A DNA stretch of 64,000 bases from a bacterium. GTDB taxonomy: Bacteria; Vulcanimicrobiota; Xenobia; Xenobiales; Xenobiaceae. This document shows, one piece after another, positions 34,563-41,623 of this stretch. A program made the position numbers and the translations under genes. The DNA is taken from NCBI GenBank assembly GCA_030535355.1, contig JAUNIO010000006.1, positions 1-64,000 of the forward strand, in the 5' to 3' direction. Position 1 is the first letter of the stretch, and the number at the start of each line of letters is the position of its first letter. The notes beneath the pieces are model-generated. The model was not told where the DNA came from, ran no database searches, and was given only the letters and a program-made list of their open reading frames with translations.

Positions 34563-37103
34563 ATGCACAAGCCCGAACTCCTGGCCCCCGCCGGCAATTT
34601 AGAAGCCCTGCGCAGCGCCCTCATCGGCGGCGCCGATGCCGTCTATTTCGGCCTCAACGTCGGCTTTAACGCCCGCGCCAAATCCTCCGCCGACCTCACC
34701 CTGGAAAACCTCCCTGCTATCCTCGACGAAATCCACAGCTGCGGCGCCAAAGCCCATATTACTCTCAACACCCTGGTTTTCGAGGATGAACTGGGCAAAG
34801 TTAAAGACATTCTGCTGCAATTAGAAGAGGCGCGGGTAGATGCCATCATCATTCAGGACATCGGCGTGGCTCTGCTGGCCAAACGCTACGCTCCGCACAT
34901 TCAGCTGCACGCCAGCACCCAGATGACTGTCAGCAGTTCCTCAGCTACAGATTTCGCCCGCCAGCTGGGCATGTCCCGCGTAGTTCTGCCCCGCGAGCTC
35001 TCTTTAGAGGAAATAGAGCGCACCGCCAGACATACGCCCCTGGAAACCGAAGTCTTCATCCTGGGTGCTCTGTGCATGTCCTACAGCGGCCAGTGCCTGG
35101 CCAGCCTAGCTTGGGGAGGACGCTCCGCCAACCGCGGCCAGTGCGCCCAAGCCTGCCGCCTGCCCTATCAGGCCATCATCGACGGCAGCATCCGCTACCC
35201 CGCCGATCATCCCGCCCATTTCTTCAGTCCCCGCGACCAAGCCGGTCTCACCGAAGTGGCCGAGCTGGCTCACATAGGTGTAGATTCGCTGAAAGTCGAA
35301 GGCCGCCTCAAAGGCCCCAACTACGTTTACATGGCCACAAGTTCGGTGCGCCATCGCCTGGACGAGCTGGACGATGGCGACAACGTCCGCCATACCGCCG
35401 CCCTGCGCCGCGACTTCACCGATTTAAACTTAACCTTCTCCCGCGGCTTCGGCCACGGCTTCCTGTGCGGCATCGATCACAAAGGCTTGGTTTCCCCGCT
35501 CTCTCCTCAGCACCACGGCGTGTATCTGGGTCAGGTTCTAGCGGTGCGCGGGCGCACGCTGACCGTACCCCGCCAGCCCGACAGCTCTAAGCGATCCAGT
35601 GAATCCGGCCCGGATGTCCAGGCCTGCCTGCCCGTTACTCCCCAAAAGGGCATGGGCGTACTGATCATTCCCGCTGCCGCGCCTCCTACCTTCCAAAGTC
35701 CCAATCCCGGCCTGGGCGGCCCCCTTTTCGATGTGCGCAAAACCGCCAAGAATTACGAGCTCACCTTCGGTCACATCGGCCCCAGCCTGGAGAAAGTCCG
35801 CCCTGGCGATCAGGTCTTCATCACCAGCTCTCCAGTCCTAAGCGCGCAGATTAAGCAAGCCTTAAAGGGAACCCCTACAGGACGGCAAGCGCTTTCCCTT
35901 AAGATTAGCGGCCAAGAAGGCGAACCGCTGCGCATCAGCGCCCGCGCCGCTGAAAGCTGCGCGGAGGTCAGCAGCACCGTTCCCCTGCAGAAAGCTCAGC
36001 GCCGCGCTCTGGACGAAAACGCTCTGCGCGAAGCCTTTTCCGCATTGGGCGGCACACCCTACCACTTGGCCAAATTGGATTGTTCCCCATTGGAAAACGG
36101 TTTGTTCCTGCCGCTATCCGAGTTAAAACCTCTGCGCCGCCAGCTCCTGGAAGCTTTGCAAAACACTGTACCAAACGAAAGAAAAGCTAATTCCTACTGC
36201 GCCTTCCGTCAGACTCAGCCCGAGTATGTTCCTGCGGAGGCTCTGCCTCATTTAAGCGTGCTCTGCCGCAGTGAAGCCCAAGTGCGCGCCGCTTTGGCAT
36301 GTCAAATAGAGGAGATCGAATTGGAGTTTAATCCCCGGCAGTCTCTGTACGCGGCCATGAACAAGCTGGTAAGGCAGCAAGCCGAAGTCAGGCTGACGCT
36401 GACCACCCCGCGCATCCACAAAGACGGAGAAGAGCATTTCCTGGACCGCCTGGTCAGCCAAGGCTGCCGGCGCGTCATGGTGCGCAGTCTGGGGGCCTTG
36501 GTTTATCTGCGCAATTGCCAAGCCCAGCCCCTGCTGGACGGCGATTTTTCCCTCAACATCGCCAATTCTCTGAGCGCCCGCTATTTCTTCCGCTGCGGCC
36601 TACAGCGCCTGGTTCTCAGCGACGACCTAGACCTGAAGCACGCCTGTCAGCTGTCCGAGCGCTTAACCAAGTACTCGGCTGCGGATCTGAGCCAGCTTGA
36701 TGACAGCGACAGCGCTCCCCGTTTAAGCCAGCGGCTGCTCATGCCCATCTACCGCCATATTCCCGCTTTTTACACGCAGCACTGCTTCTTTGCGGAATAT
36801 CTCAGTTCCGAGGAACACCCCGCCCCCGGCCGCTGCGGCATGCCCTGCCAAAAGCACACCCTCGCCTTCCAGGACCGCCTGAGCGAAGTGCATCCTTTGA
36901 GCGCTGACGCCTGCTGCCGCAATACTCTTTATGACAGCAGAGCCAAAAACACCATAGAGCATTTGGAAACCTACTGGCGGCACGGCCTGCGTCAGTTCCG
37001 GGTGGAGTTCCTGCAGGAAAACTACGCCGAATCCTGTGCTCTGCTGCAGAAATTGCAGAAGCAGCTGCAAAACCTAAAAGAATCACAATACCAGGAAACA
37101 TAG
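34563..37103 (+). CDS. Peptidase U32-family protein
   Basis: The 846-residue protein starts with the U32 signature HKPELLAPAGNLEALRSALI and GGADAVYFGLNVGFNARAKS. It continues with AHITLNTLVFEDELGKVKDI, LHASTQMTVSSSSATDFARQ and FILGALCMSYSGQCLAS, then the cysteine-bearing RSANRGQCAQACRLPY. The C-terminal half, with its own Cys cluster (CGMPCQKHTLAF), is a DUF3656-type extension. Relatives include RlhA, needed for 5-hydroxycytidine in 23S rRNA, and TrhP for tRNA modification, so RNA hydroxylation is a better guess than proteolysis. It is a single gene without a strong Shine-Dalgarno. Confidence 0.88.
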   Translation: MHKPELLAPAGNLEALRSALIGGADAVYFGLNVGFNARAKSSADLTLENLPAILDEIHSCGAKAHITLNTLVFEDELGKVKDILLQLEEARVDAIIIQDIGVALLAKRYAPHIQLHASTQMTVSSSSATDFARQLGMSRVVLPRELSLEEIERTARHTPLETEVFILGALCMSYSGQCLASLAWGGRSANRGQCAQACRLPYQAIIDGSIRYPADHPAHFFSPRDQAGLTEVAELAHIGVDSLKVEGRLKGPNYVYMATSSVRHRLDELDDGDNVRHTAALRRDFTDLNLTFSRGFGHGFLCGIDHKGLVSPLSPQHHGVYLGQVLAVRGRTLTVPRQPDSSKRSSESGPDVQACLPVTPQKGMGVLIIPAAAPPTFQSPNPGLGGPLFDVRKTAKNYELTFGHIGPSLEKVRPGDQVFITSSPVLSAQIKQALKGTPTGRQALSLKISGQEGEPLRISARAAESCAEVSSTVPLQKAQRRALDENALREAFSALGGTPYHLAKLDCSPLENGLFLPLSELKPLRRQLLEALQNTVPNERKANSYCAFRQTQPEYVPAEALPHLSVLCRSEAQVRAALACQIEEIELEFNPRQSLYAAMNKLVRQQAEVRLTLTTPRIHKDGEEHFLDRLVSQGCRRVMVRSLGALVYLRNCQAQPLLDGDFSLNIANSLSARYFFRCGLQRLVLSDDLDLKHACQLSERLTKYSAADLSQLDDSDSAPRLSQRLLMPIYRHIPAFYTQHCFFAEYLSSEEHPAPGRCGMPCQKHTLAFQDRLSEVHPLSADACCRNTLYDSRAKNTIEHLETYWRHGLRQFRVEFLQENYAESCALLQKLQKQLQNLKESQYQET

Positions 37104-37415
37104 CTCGGCTTGGCACCTGAAAGACAAGAAAAGATAACAGATGAAACTATCTGCCCAACCTTTTTTTTATTTCCATTGCAATAATATTTTATACTGCCGC
37201 AACGCAAAGCGTGAACTGCCTGCAGCTGCGCTTATACAATGTACCCGCTGCGGGAACCGGCACTGCGCTCAGTCTGTCAGTCAGTCTTGCGCAGCAGAAT
37301 CTTGTAAAAGCGGAGAGAATAATTAATCTAACTGTCTATAAAATTGGTCTTATTCTGAAACTATTACAGCTAAGAAAATTGCTGCGGCGCCAATATGTTG
37401 AATAATTTTCAATCG

Positions 37416-37444
37416 TTGCAGATCGCCTAGTCATCTGCTATACT
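37416..37444 (+). promoter_or_regulatory. Promoter of toxin-like mRNA, copy 1
   Basis: TTGCAG (37416-37421) and TATACT (37439-37444) are spaced by exactly 17 bp. The expected start lies near 37451, giving an RNA beginning around GGTGCTGCCAATAGA. The same boxes are present in copy 2 at 37962-37990. Confidence 0.82.
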
Positions 37445-37451
37445 TGGTTTG

Positions 37452-37562
37452 GTGCTGCCAATAGAGGTAAGCGGTTAGCCCTTACGACCTGGGTCGAGGG
37501 GCCTTTAACCCCTCGGCCGTTTGAAACCCGCATGGGAATCCGACGAAAGGGGGGCTGAAGTT
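37452..37562 (+). ncRNA. Structured leader of toxin-like mRNA, copy 1
   Basis: The 111-nt leader contains nested hairpins: GTAAG/CTTAC (37467-37471 with 37480-37484), GACC/GGTC, CGAGGGG/CCCCTCG (37495-37501 / 37509-37515) and CCC/GGG (37527-37535 region). The ribosome site AAAGGGGGG (37547-37555) could pair with the upstream CCCC, hiding it. The first 14 nt GTGCTGCCAATAGA (37452-37465) are the exact reverse complement of 37735-37748 beyond the terminator. AGCCCTTA (37477-37484) likewise pairs with 37722-37729. A read-through mRNA could therefore close on itself end to end, as hok-type mRNAs do. It is identical in copy 2. Confidence 0.72.
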
Positions 37563-37676
37563 ATGCTGTATGTTGATGTACTCTTAGCAGTGTTCAGCTT
37601 AATAGCGCTGGCCTGTTTCGGTATAGGTTTTGTCCTTGGTTTTGCCATAGGCAATACTAATCATAAAAGCAAATAG
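37563..37676 (+). CDS. 37-residue glycine-zipper membrane peptide (toxin-like), copy 1
   Basis: A short gene with a strong ribosome site (AAAGGGGGG, 7 nt before ATG). The peptide is MLYVDVLLAVFSLIALACFG for its first 20 residues. A glycine zipper follows at Gly22, Gly26 and Gly30 (G-x3-G-x3-G), and then a polar basic tail, NTNHKSK. One transmembrane helix of about 26 residues with a charged tail is the plan of type I toxins such as Fst, TxpA, Ldr and Hok. The leader, convergent antisense promoter and shared terminator support this strongly. The sequence does not match a named family that I recognise. It would insert in the inner membrane and depolarise it if overproduced. The other copy encodes the identical peptide. 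Confidence 0.82.
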   Translation: MLYVDVLLAVFSLIALACFGIGFVLGFAIGNTNHKSK

Positions 37677-37750
37677 CCGCTCTCCAAGTCCAAAAGTGAG
37701 CGGCTATTTACTAGCTTAACATAAGGGCTGACCGTCTATTGGCAGCACTT
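37660..37750 (-). ncRNA. Predicted antisense RNA (antitoxin), copy 1
   Basis: From a TATAAT box at 37757-37762 an RNA should start near 37750, run leftwards for about 90 nt and end at the shared hairpin. It would be complementary to the 3' end of the toxin mRNA, including the last codons and terminator. Its 5' end (GTGCTGCCAATAGA) is identical to the 5' end of the toxin mRNA. Gene boundaries are inferred from promoter and hairpin only. Confidence 0.72.
37671..37709. terminator. Bidirectional terminator containing the toxin stop codon, copy 1
   Basis: A perfect 12-bp stem AAATAGCCGCTC (37671-37682) / GAGCGGCTATTT (37698-37709) has a 15-nt loop. The peptide stop TAG (37674-37676) is inside the 5' arm. 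Read leftwards, the same hairpin is followed by TTTGCTTTTAT, so both convergent RNAs can end here and would overlap at their 3' ends. In copy 2 the corresponding pair is changed on both arms (G-C to A-T). Confidence 0.85.
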
Positions 37751-37756
37751 TTATTC

Positions 37757-37785
37757 ATTATAAAGCTTGCTTCCGGCGCTGTCAA
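37757..37785 (-). promoter_or_regulatory. Consensus antisense promoter, copy 1
   Basis: On the minus strand, TTGACA (37785-37780) and TATAAT (37762-37757) are both perfect sigma-70 hexamers with 17-bp spacing. The spacer sequence is unrelated to that in copy 2, whereas the hexamers are identical, so the strength of the antisense promoter appears to be selected. Confidence 0.9.
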
Positions 37786-37807
37786 CGCGCGCACTGCCTG
37801 CGCCCAG

Positions 37808-37888
37808 TCATTCTTCCCGCGCCTTCGCCAATTCCTGATACATCTGCATCAGCGCCGCAGGGGAAGAATCAATCAGACTGCTTATGGC
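37808..37888 (-). pseudogene. 3'-end remnant of a second MmeI-like restriction-modification gene
   Basis: On the minus strand, a 26-codon open stretch ends in TGA (37810-37808). It encodes SSPAALMQMYQELAKAREE after AISSLID. It matches the C-terminus of the intact protein at 38383-41178 (CVAALMQRYQELVKAQKSG), including the A-A-L-M-Q-x-Y-Q-E-L core. Upstream the similarity is lost and stops appear, just where toxin-like copy 2 begins. So the duplicated unit was a toxin-like locus plus restriction-modification gene end, and one gene has since been deleted. Confidence 0.75.
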
Positions 37889-37961
37889 ATAGGACCTCTT
37901 TTAAATCTATTACAGCTCAGAAAATTGCTGCGGCGCCAATATGTTGAATAATTTTCAATCG

Positions 37962-37990
37962 TTGCAGATTGCCCGGTCGTCTGCTATACT
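37962..37990 (+). promoter_or_regulatory. Promoter of toxin-like mRNA, copy 2
   Basis: TTGCAG (37962-37967) and TATACT (37985-37990) with 17-bp spacing, as in copy 1. Three spacer bases differ from copy 1 while both boxes are unchanged. Confidence 0.82.
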
Positions 37991-37997
37991 TGGTTTG

Positions 37998-38108
37998 GTG
38001 CTGCCAATAGAGGTAAGCGGTTAGCCCTTACGACCTGGGTCGAGGGGCCTTTAACCCCTCGGCCGTTTGAAACCCGCATGGGAATCCGACGAAAGGGGGG
38101 CTGAAGTT
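37998..38108 (+). ncRNA. Structured leader of toxin-like mRNA, copy 2
   Basis: Identical in sequence to 37452-37562, including the CGAGGGG/CCCCTCG hairpin and the AAAGGGGGG ribosome site. Its 5' GTGCTGCC is complementary to GGCAGCAC (38288-38295) beyond the terminator, and TAGA pairs with TCTA. The two intervening pairs of copy 1 are mismatched here. Confidence 0.72.
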
Positions 38109-38222
38109 ATGCTGTATGTTGATGTACTCTTAGCAGTGTTCAGCTTAATAGCGCTGGCCTGTTTCGGTATAGGTTTTGTCCTTGGTTTTGCCATCGGCAA
38201 TACTAATCATAAAAGCAAATAA
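38109..38222 (+). CDS. 37-residue glycine-zipper membrane peptide (toxin-like), copy 2
   Basis: Encodes exactly the same peptide as 37563-37676. The only coding differences are a silent Ile codon (ATA to ATC) and the stop (TAG to TAA). Retention of an identical peptide while flanking DNA has drifted argues for selection or a recent duplication. One transmembrane helix, glycine zipper at 22/26/30 and a polar tail suggest a type I membrane toxin; family name unknown. Confidence 0.82.
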   Translation: MLYVDVLLAVFSLIALACFGIGFVLGFAIGNTNHKSK

Positions 38223-38298
38223 CCGCTCTCTCGGTCCAAAAGTGAGCGGTTATTTCGATAACTTAACTTAAGGGCTAACCATCTAACGGCAGCACTCT
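38206..38298 (-). ncRNA. Predicted antisense RNA (antitoxin), copy 2
   Basis: Predicted to start near 38298, some 7 bases after TATAAT, and to run leftwards through the shared hairpin. Its 5' end (GTGCTGCCGTTAGATGGTTA) again resembles the 5' end of the toxin mRNA. Length about 90 nt, inferred from promoter and terminator positions. Confidence 0.7.
38217..38255. terminator. Bidirectional terminator containing the toxin stop codon, copy 2
   Basis: A perfect 12-bp stem AAATAACCGCTC (38217-38228) / GAGCGGTTATTT (38244-38255). Compared with copy 1, one stem pair has changed from G-C to A-T on both arms at once, converting the stop from TAG to TAA while keeping the helix. The loop retains TCCAAAAGT, the probable kissing site with the antisense RNA. 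Confidence 0.86.
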
Positions 38299-38304
38299 TT
38301 TGTT

Positions 38305-38333
38305 ATTATAACGCGGGTATATGTGGCTGTCAA
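38305..38333 (-). promoter_or_regulatory. Consensus antisense promoter, copy 2
   Basis: On the minus strand, TTGACA (38333-38328) and TATAAT (38310-38305) with a 17-bp spacer, both perfect consensus. A palindrome GGCTGTCAaacTGACAGCC (38325-38343) overlaps the -35 box here but not in copy 1, so it may be a restriction-modification gene terminator arm or an operator. Confidence 0.9.
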
Positions 38334-38382
38334 ACTGACAGCCGCTTAATCTATACAAGCCATATTCTCAGTCAGGTGACGC

Positions 38383-41178
38383 TCAGCCACTTTTCTGCGC
38401 TTTGACCAGCTCTTGATACCGCTGCATCAGCGCGGCCACGCAGTCGGCCTCGTTCATGGTCCTCACATCAAAGCCGTACGCCTCCATCACCGCGATGTCA
38501 TTCTTCTGATGCGCCGTGCGCAGTTCGGGAGGCATGGCAATTTCGTCGTACAAATCTGCCAGACTGCTGTCGGGATACAAGGCCCGGGCCGCCAAAATGC
38601 CCTGCGCCGTTTCTTCTACTTTAGCCCGCTGTTGGGCGCTGGGCTCGGGCCAGGGAAAGTTGTTGTAAACCAAATCTTTGGAATAACGGTAATCACTCTT
38701 CAGCCGCCCGCAGACCAGCCGCATCCAGGCCATGTGCACGTTGGAAGTCAGCACCCCAAAATGGAATAATGTTGCATCGGGAACTATAAACACAAGATCT
38801 GTTAATATTGTATTATCATCAACAAATCCCATGGGCACATAGCGCCGCCGTTCCGACGATACTTTAGGGATAACAGCACAATATCGTGGATTAAGTATTT
38901 CTCTGAACTGCGTCGGTCTATCGGCCAGTTTGCGCCGTCCGGGATCGGGCGAATTTAAGCGGGCCTGACGGCACAGCTCCACCCGTTTCAGCACTTCGGG
39001 CAGGGAACGCAGTTCCGCAGGCGTAATGCCCACCAGCCAGAGGCACCAGCGCTCTTTATTGTTGATAAATTCTTCCGAACCAAGCATCTTTTTAATATAT
39101 TTCTTCGCCTTTGGTTCTCTGCGCAGAAATTCGGCATAATCTTTGGCTTCGATGATCAGCGCTCCCCCGTCGGCGGGGCGGTTGCCCGTAGTCATGCGCG
39201 GCACGGCGCACAGCGGCTGCTGCCGGTTGGAGATAAACACGGGCGGAGCGGCCGCCAAATAGGGATTGATATTCTCGCACTCCTGGCAGCGCTCTCCGCT
39301 GAACAGGCGGCGACTGCCCTCCATCGCCGCGCAGCTGAAGCCCACGATCACGCAGTGCACGTGCGCCTTCAAATGCGCCTCGCTGTCCCAGCGGAAAGTG
39401 CGGTGAGCAAAATCTATGTGCGGATTAAAGCGTTCATAGAGCGGCTGCCAGACCCCGGCCACCTGCTCGCCCTGGGTGATGCTGTTGGTCGAGACCAGGG
39501 CCGCGCGAATGTTTGTACCCTGCATGAGCTGACAGCATTTGTAATACCATCCCGCCACATAATCCATCTTTCCGGCATTTTTATAGGATTTACCCTTTTC
39601 ATCGCGATAAATGGCTAAAATATCCTCTTTCTGCGCTCTGCTCTGCAGCGAATAGCCAACAAAAGGCGGATTGCCCATGATATAATTGAGTTTTTCCTTA
39701 GGAACCACGCTCTCCCAATCCAGGCGCAGGGCGTTGCCCTCCACTATATTGGCGTAGGAGCGCAAAGGCAGCATCCGCAAAGGCTGATTGACGATGTTTT
39801 CCGTTTCCCGCAGCATCTGGGATTCGGCGATCCACAGCGCAGTCTTGGCCACGGTCACCGCGAAATCGTTGATCTCAATGCCGTAAAACTGCCCAATATC
39901 TACTTTGATGAGCTTCTCATCGCCCTCAAAGCCCAGAGCCACCTGGTCACCCAACAGTTCCTTCAGCACTTCATTTTCCAAACGGCGCAGCGAGATATAG
40001 GTTTCTGTCAAAAAGTTCCCTGAACCGCAGGCCGGATCGAGAAAGGTGAGCGAGGCTAGTTTGGCTTGAAAATCTTTCAATTTCAAGGTGCGGGTGCGCT
40101 TGACGGTTAAGGCCTGTATATCCTTTAATTGCTGGCGTAACGCATCCAGAAAGAGCGGATCGATGAGCTTGTGGATATTTTCTATACTGGTGTAGTGCAT
40201 ACCGCCGGAACGACGCGTCTCCGGGTTCAAAGTCGACTCAAAGACCGCGCCGAAGATGGTGGGCGAAATCCCCGACCAGTCAAAATCCTCACTGCCCTGC
40301 CGCAGAATTAGATCGACGATTTCGTCAGTCAGACGGGGAATCTCGATATTCTCATCGGCAAACAGACCGCCGTTGACGTAGGGGAAAGCCGCCAAATCAT
40401 CATTTAAATAGGGATCGCGCTCGCCTTCGGGCGTGTCCAGAACTTTAAAAAGCTTAATCAAAGCTTCGCGGGCATCAACGCGGTACTTCTGAAGGTAATC
40501 GTGAAATTGCAGATGGCGTCCGAACAGGGTACTGTCCTCGGCGTACAGACAGAACACCAAGCGCACGCACAGCGCGTTGAGACTCTTCAGGCTCTCTGGA
40601 CTTTCGGGATCGCGGTACTGTCTGAGCAGAGCCTCGTAAATGCGCCCTACTATATCCCCGGCCTGCAGGGAGAGTTCCATCTCCCGCTTGAGGTTCACGT
40701 CTCCAGTGTCGGTCAAAAAGCGCAGGCGGTGGTAGTCTTTAGGGAGATCGGACAAGAGGATAATCTCCGGCGCGTCGTTAGGGCGCAGCATATCGTACAC
40801 CCAAAACTTTCGGAAATTGCAGAGGCAGATCCAGCGCGGCACTTTGTCGTAAGGCAGGTGGCCCGCGTAGCGCCGGGCCTGCTGGTAGGGAGTGAGCAGG
40901 GAGCCGTCGGACTGCTTTTGCCCGTGGCGCAGATTGACATCCCGGCTTTTCTGCTCGATGAGCACCCGAGTCTCGAGAATATAAGCGTCGATAAAGCTGA
41001 CGTTGTCCAGTTTTACCGGGACTTCAAACTCGATAAAGGCGCTGGGCCGTTCGAGGCCCATGACGAATTGCAGCAGGTCCAGCCAAAACTTTTGGGTATC
41101 CTGCTTTTCGTCGCCTTTGTCTTTCCATTGGGCGGCAAATTGCTGAGCGGCTAAGCGCTGTTCGGCTTCGCTGGGCAT
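38383..41178 (-). CDS. Single-chain (type IIG, MmeI-like) restriction-modification enzyme
   Basis: A 931-residue protein with the MmeI/YeeA-like layout. The N-terminal region has a probable PD-(D/E)XK nuclease site: SFIDAYILETRVLIEQKS, with Asp and Glu-Gln-Lys, near residues 70-85. A helical spacer follows, then an adenine-specific methyltransferase with SAM motif I TFLDPACGSGNFLTETY (about residue 385) and catalytic motif IV NYIMGNPPFVGYS (about 515). The C-terminal part is the target-recognition region and tail. Such enzymes methylate one strand of an asymmetric site and cut at a distance; one gene does both jobs. The gene is intact. The two toxin-like loci and a remnant of a second copy lie immediately at its 3' end. 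Confidence 0.88.
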   Translation of the reverse strand: MPSEAEQRLAAQQFAAQWKDKGDEKQDTQKFWLDLLQFVMGLERPSAFIEFEVPVKLDNVSFIDAYILETRVLIEQKSRDVNLRHGQKQSDGSLLTPYQQARRYAGHLPYDKVPRWICLCNFRKFWVYDMLRPNDAPEIILLSDLPKDYHRLRFLTDTGDVNLKREMELSLQAGDIVGRIYEALLRQYRDPESPESLKSLNALCVRLVFCLYAEDSTLFGRHLQFHDYLQKYRVDAREALIKLFKVLDTPEGERDPYLNDDLAAFPYVNGGLFADENIEIPRLTDEIVDLILRQGSEDFDWSGISPTIFGAVFESTLNPETRRSGGMHYTSIENIHKLIDPLFLDALRQQLKDIQALTVKRTRTLKLKDFQAKLASLTFLDPACGSGNFLTETYISLRRLENEVLKELLGDQVALGFEGDEKLIKVDIGQFYGIEINDFAVTVAKTALWIAESQMLRETENIVNQPLRMLPLRSYANIVEGNALRLDWESVVPKEKLNYIMGNPPFVGYSLQSRAQKEDILAIYRDEKGKSYKNAGKMDYVAGWYYKCCQLMQGTNIRAALVSTNSITQGEQVAGVWQPLYERFNPHIDFAHRTFRWDSEAHLKAHVHCVIVGFSCAAMEGSRRLFSGERCQECENINPYLAAAPPVFISNRQQPLCAVPRMTTGNRPADGGALIIEAKDYAEFLRREPKAKKYIKKMLGSEEFINNKERWCLWLVGITPAELRSLPEVLKRVELCRQARLNSPDPGRRKLADRPTQFREILNPRYCAVIPKVSSERRRYVPMGFVDDNTILTDLVFIVPDATLFHFGVLTSNVHMAWMRLVCGRLKSDYRYSKDLVYNNFPWPEPSAQQRAKVEETAQGILAARALYPDSSLADLYDEIAMPPELRTAHQKNDIAVMEAYGFDVRTMNEADCVAALMQRYQELVKAQKSG

Positions 41179-41443
41179 TGAGGCATCCTTATGAATAAAT
41201 GTCTGCTTTTTCTGTTGAAGACGCCTTGATTCCTATAAAAAACAGCCGACACCTCAGTATTCCCGCCGTGATCACTTTTCAAAAAAACTTGGGCAGTATT
41301 TGCAGGGATCATTCTCTAGAGTTCACTTCGCCGCCGCTTTCTCCCCGTGCTGCTTCGCTCGAAGGCATCTTGTTGCATTATCAGCTTTTATATGCTATAT
41401 TACCCTGGTTTAATTTAGCAACGATAATGAAGGAGCGGAAGAT

Positions 41444-41623
41444 ATGGGCGGAATAATGGACGACATGTTTGCAGATGCCGAACGGCAGGCGGCAGAAAGA
41501 ATCGCGGAAAGGCTTATCAAGAGCGGCGAGATTTCGTTCGAAAGCATCGCGTCTGCGGTAGAGATTCCCCTGGAAGAGATTAAAGAGATGGCCCAAAAGA
41601 TAGAGCCGCAGAAGAACGCTTAA
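41444..41623 (+). CDS. 59-residue small protein
   Basis: An ATG with AAGGAGCGG upstream opens a 59-codon frame. The product has a charged, Ala/Glu-rich N-terminal helix (MFADAERQAAERIAERLIKS). A short segment, GEISFESIASAVEIPLEEIK, then resembles the C-terminal helix-turn-helix-like tail seen in Rpn/PD-(D/E)XK recombination-promoting nucleases and similar transposon-linked proteins. Here it stands alone, either a small protein or the last part of a lost gene. Confidence 0.55.
   Translation: MGGIMDDMFADAERQAAERIAERLIKSGEISFESIASAVEIPLEEIKEMAQKIEPQKNA

Larger units (their letters stand above)
37361..37750 (+). repeat. Tandem type I toxin-antitoxin-like locus, copy 1
   Basis: The block 37361-37750 is repeated at 37907-38303, 546 bp further on. 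From the -10 box to the peptide start codon (about 120 nt) the copies are identical, and the peptide frames differ at two bases only, one silent and one in the stop codon. The flanks of the antisense promoters have diverged strongly except for the hexamers. The features of each copy are listed separately. The family is not recognised by name. Confidence 0.9.
37907..38303 (+). repeat. Tandem type I toxin-antitoxin-like locus, copy 2
   Basis: Second copy of the 37361-37750 block, starting at CTATTACAGCTCAG and running to the AGCACTCTTTTG after the terminator. It lies between the restriction-modification remnant and the intact restriction-modification gene, whose stop is 80 bp further on, in convergent orientation. 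Confidence 0.9.

Noticed and set aside
35072-35590. 172-codon frame inside the U32 peptidase gene
   Set aside because: Arg/Pro-rich out-of-frame shadow of a GC-rich gene.
37141-37405. Short frames just upstream of the first toxin-like locus
   Set aside because: No ribosome site, Cys/Asn-rich composition and no similarity between copies; treated as non-coding flank.
37452-37562. A riboswitch or tRNA-like element
   Set aside because: No tRNA cloverleaf or known riboswitch core. The RNA features fit a toxin mRNA leader better.
37361-38303. A CRISPR array, because two copies of a long repeat lie in tandem
   Set aside because: Only two copies, far too long (about 390 bp), and they contain genes and promoters.
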